Assembly: GCF_002086635.1 (NCBI RefSeq)
Contig: NZ_MVHD01000009.1
Location: 62,001-126,000 of the forward strand
DNA from: Mycobacterium alsense
GTDB lineage: Bacteria; Actinomycetota; Actinomycetes; Mycobacteriales; Mycobacteriaceae
Direction of reading: 5' to 3'
DNA: 64,000 nucleotides
Numbering within the stretch: the stretch's first letter is position 1; each line of letters opens with the position of its first letter. The translations under genes and the position numbers were made by a program. Of this stretch, positions 63,865 through 64,000 are shown piece after piece. Under the pieces are notes generated by a model, which was not told the origin of the DNA, ran no database searches, and worked only from the letters and a program-made list of their open reading frames with translations.

Positions 63865-64000
63865 CTAGGACGCCCCCGGCGCCCGCAACAGGTAGGTGTC
63901 CATGATCCAGCCGTGGCGGGTGCGGGCTTCGGTCCGCAGCGCCGCGATGCGGGCGCCGACCTCGCCGACCGTGCCCGCCACCAGCAGTTCGTCGGCCGTG
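63865..64000 (-). CDS. C-terminal end of an unidentified protein (partial)
   Basis: Forty-four codons before a TAG at 63865-63867, continuing past the window edge. The end reads ELLVAGTVGEVGARIAALR and later GWIMDTYLLRAPGAS. The first part resembles the VxGTxxEVxxRI segment near the C-terminus of luciferase-like F420 oxidoreductases, but this is too little for an assignment. Confidence 0.5.
   Translation of the reverse strand, partial: TADELLVAGTVGEVGARIAALRTEARTRHGWIMDTYLLRAPGAS

Overview
The window is very GC-rich and carries mycobacterial hallmarks: a PE_PGRS gene, a PPE gene of the MPTR type, mprAB-pepD, an F420-type oxidoreductase, mycobacterial Glp/GlpR division genes and a large acyl-CoA catabolic operon. 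The backbone follows Mycobacterium tuberculosis Rv1003 to Rv0944 in reverse order (recalled synteny, not computed). PE_PGRS and PPE-MPTR genes point to a slow grower related to the M. tuberculosis/kansasii/marinum lineages rather than the M. avium complex. Species is not resolved.

Layout. 1-7.1 kb: rsmI and pmt share a 25-bp divergent promoter; then arcA and an AlkB-like dioxygenase, two tandem DUF5642-type lipoproteins and a cyclic-nucleotide-gated protein acetyltransferase. 7.1-14.8 kb: an accessory-looking catabolic block with an M42 peptidase, three paralogous amidohydrolases, an acetoacetate decarboxylase-fold protein, an SDR and a divergent IclR regulator with palindromic operators. 15-20.4 kb: tRNA-Ala(CGC), then glpR-rimJ-glp-galU (cell division and envelope), fthC, and the redox chaperone gene ruc behind a CIRCE box. 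20.4-26.3 kb: a SAF protein, mscL, moaB2, and the pepD-mprB-mprA stress module with two MprA-type boxes, then rpmF. 26.5-35 kb: a six-gene, tightly overlapping operon (AtuA-like, fadE, accD2, accA2, fadE, echA7) for branched acyl-CoA/terpenoid-type catabolism. 35-45.8 kb: DUF1707 protein, aldo-keto reductase, VWA plus MoxR-type ATPase pair, purH, purN, perM, the 34-kDa antigen homologue, and an F420 oxidoreductase whose promoter carries a KstR-type palindrome. 45.8-57.5 kb: thiolase-like protein, PE_PGRS, sucD-sucC, an M23 peptidase with a CRP-like site in the shared promoter region, a small membrane protein, uvrD1 and a PPE-MPTR gene. 57.5-64 kb: chorismate mutase, pgi, a TetR/MpaB-oxygenase pair, an SDR, an Fpg-type glycosylase, and decayed fragments of a PGRS gene and of a second fpg-like gene.

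The most notable unexplained structure lies upstream of chorismate mutase (57,647-57,820). A 27-codon reading frame carries a Phe-Phe-Tyr-Gly-Tyr cluster, with a hairpin beginning at its Tyr codons and then a GC-rich hairpin and a U-rich run. This is the layout of a ribosome-mediated attenuator responding to aromatic amino acids.

A second theme is leaderless transcription: about a dozen genes have a TANNNT-like -10 hexamer placed 5-8 nt before the start codon and no Shine-Dalgarno sequence. I used this to choose several starts.
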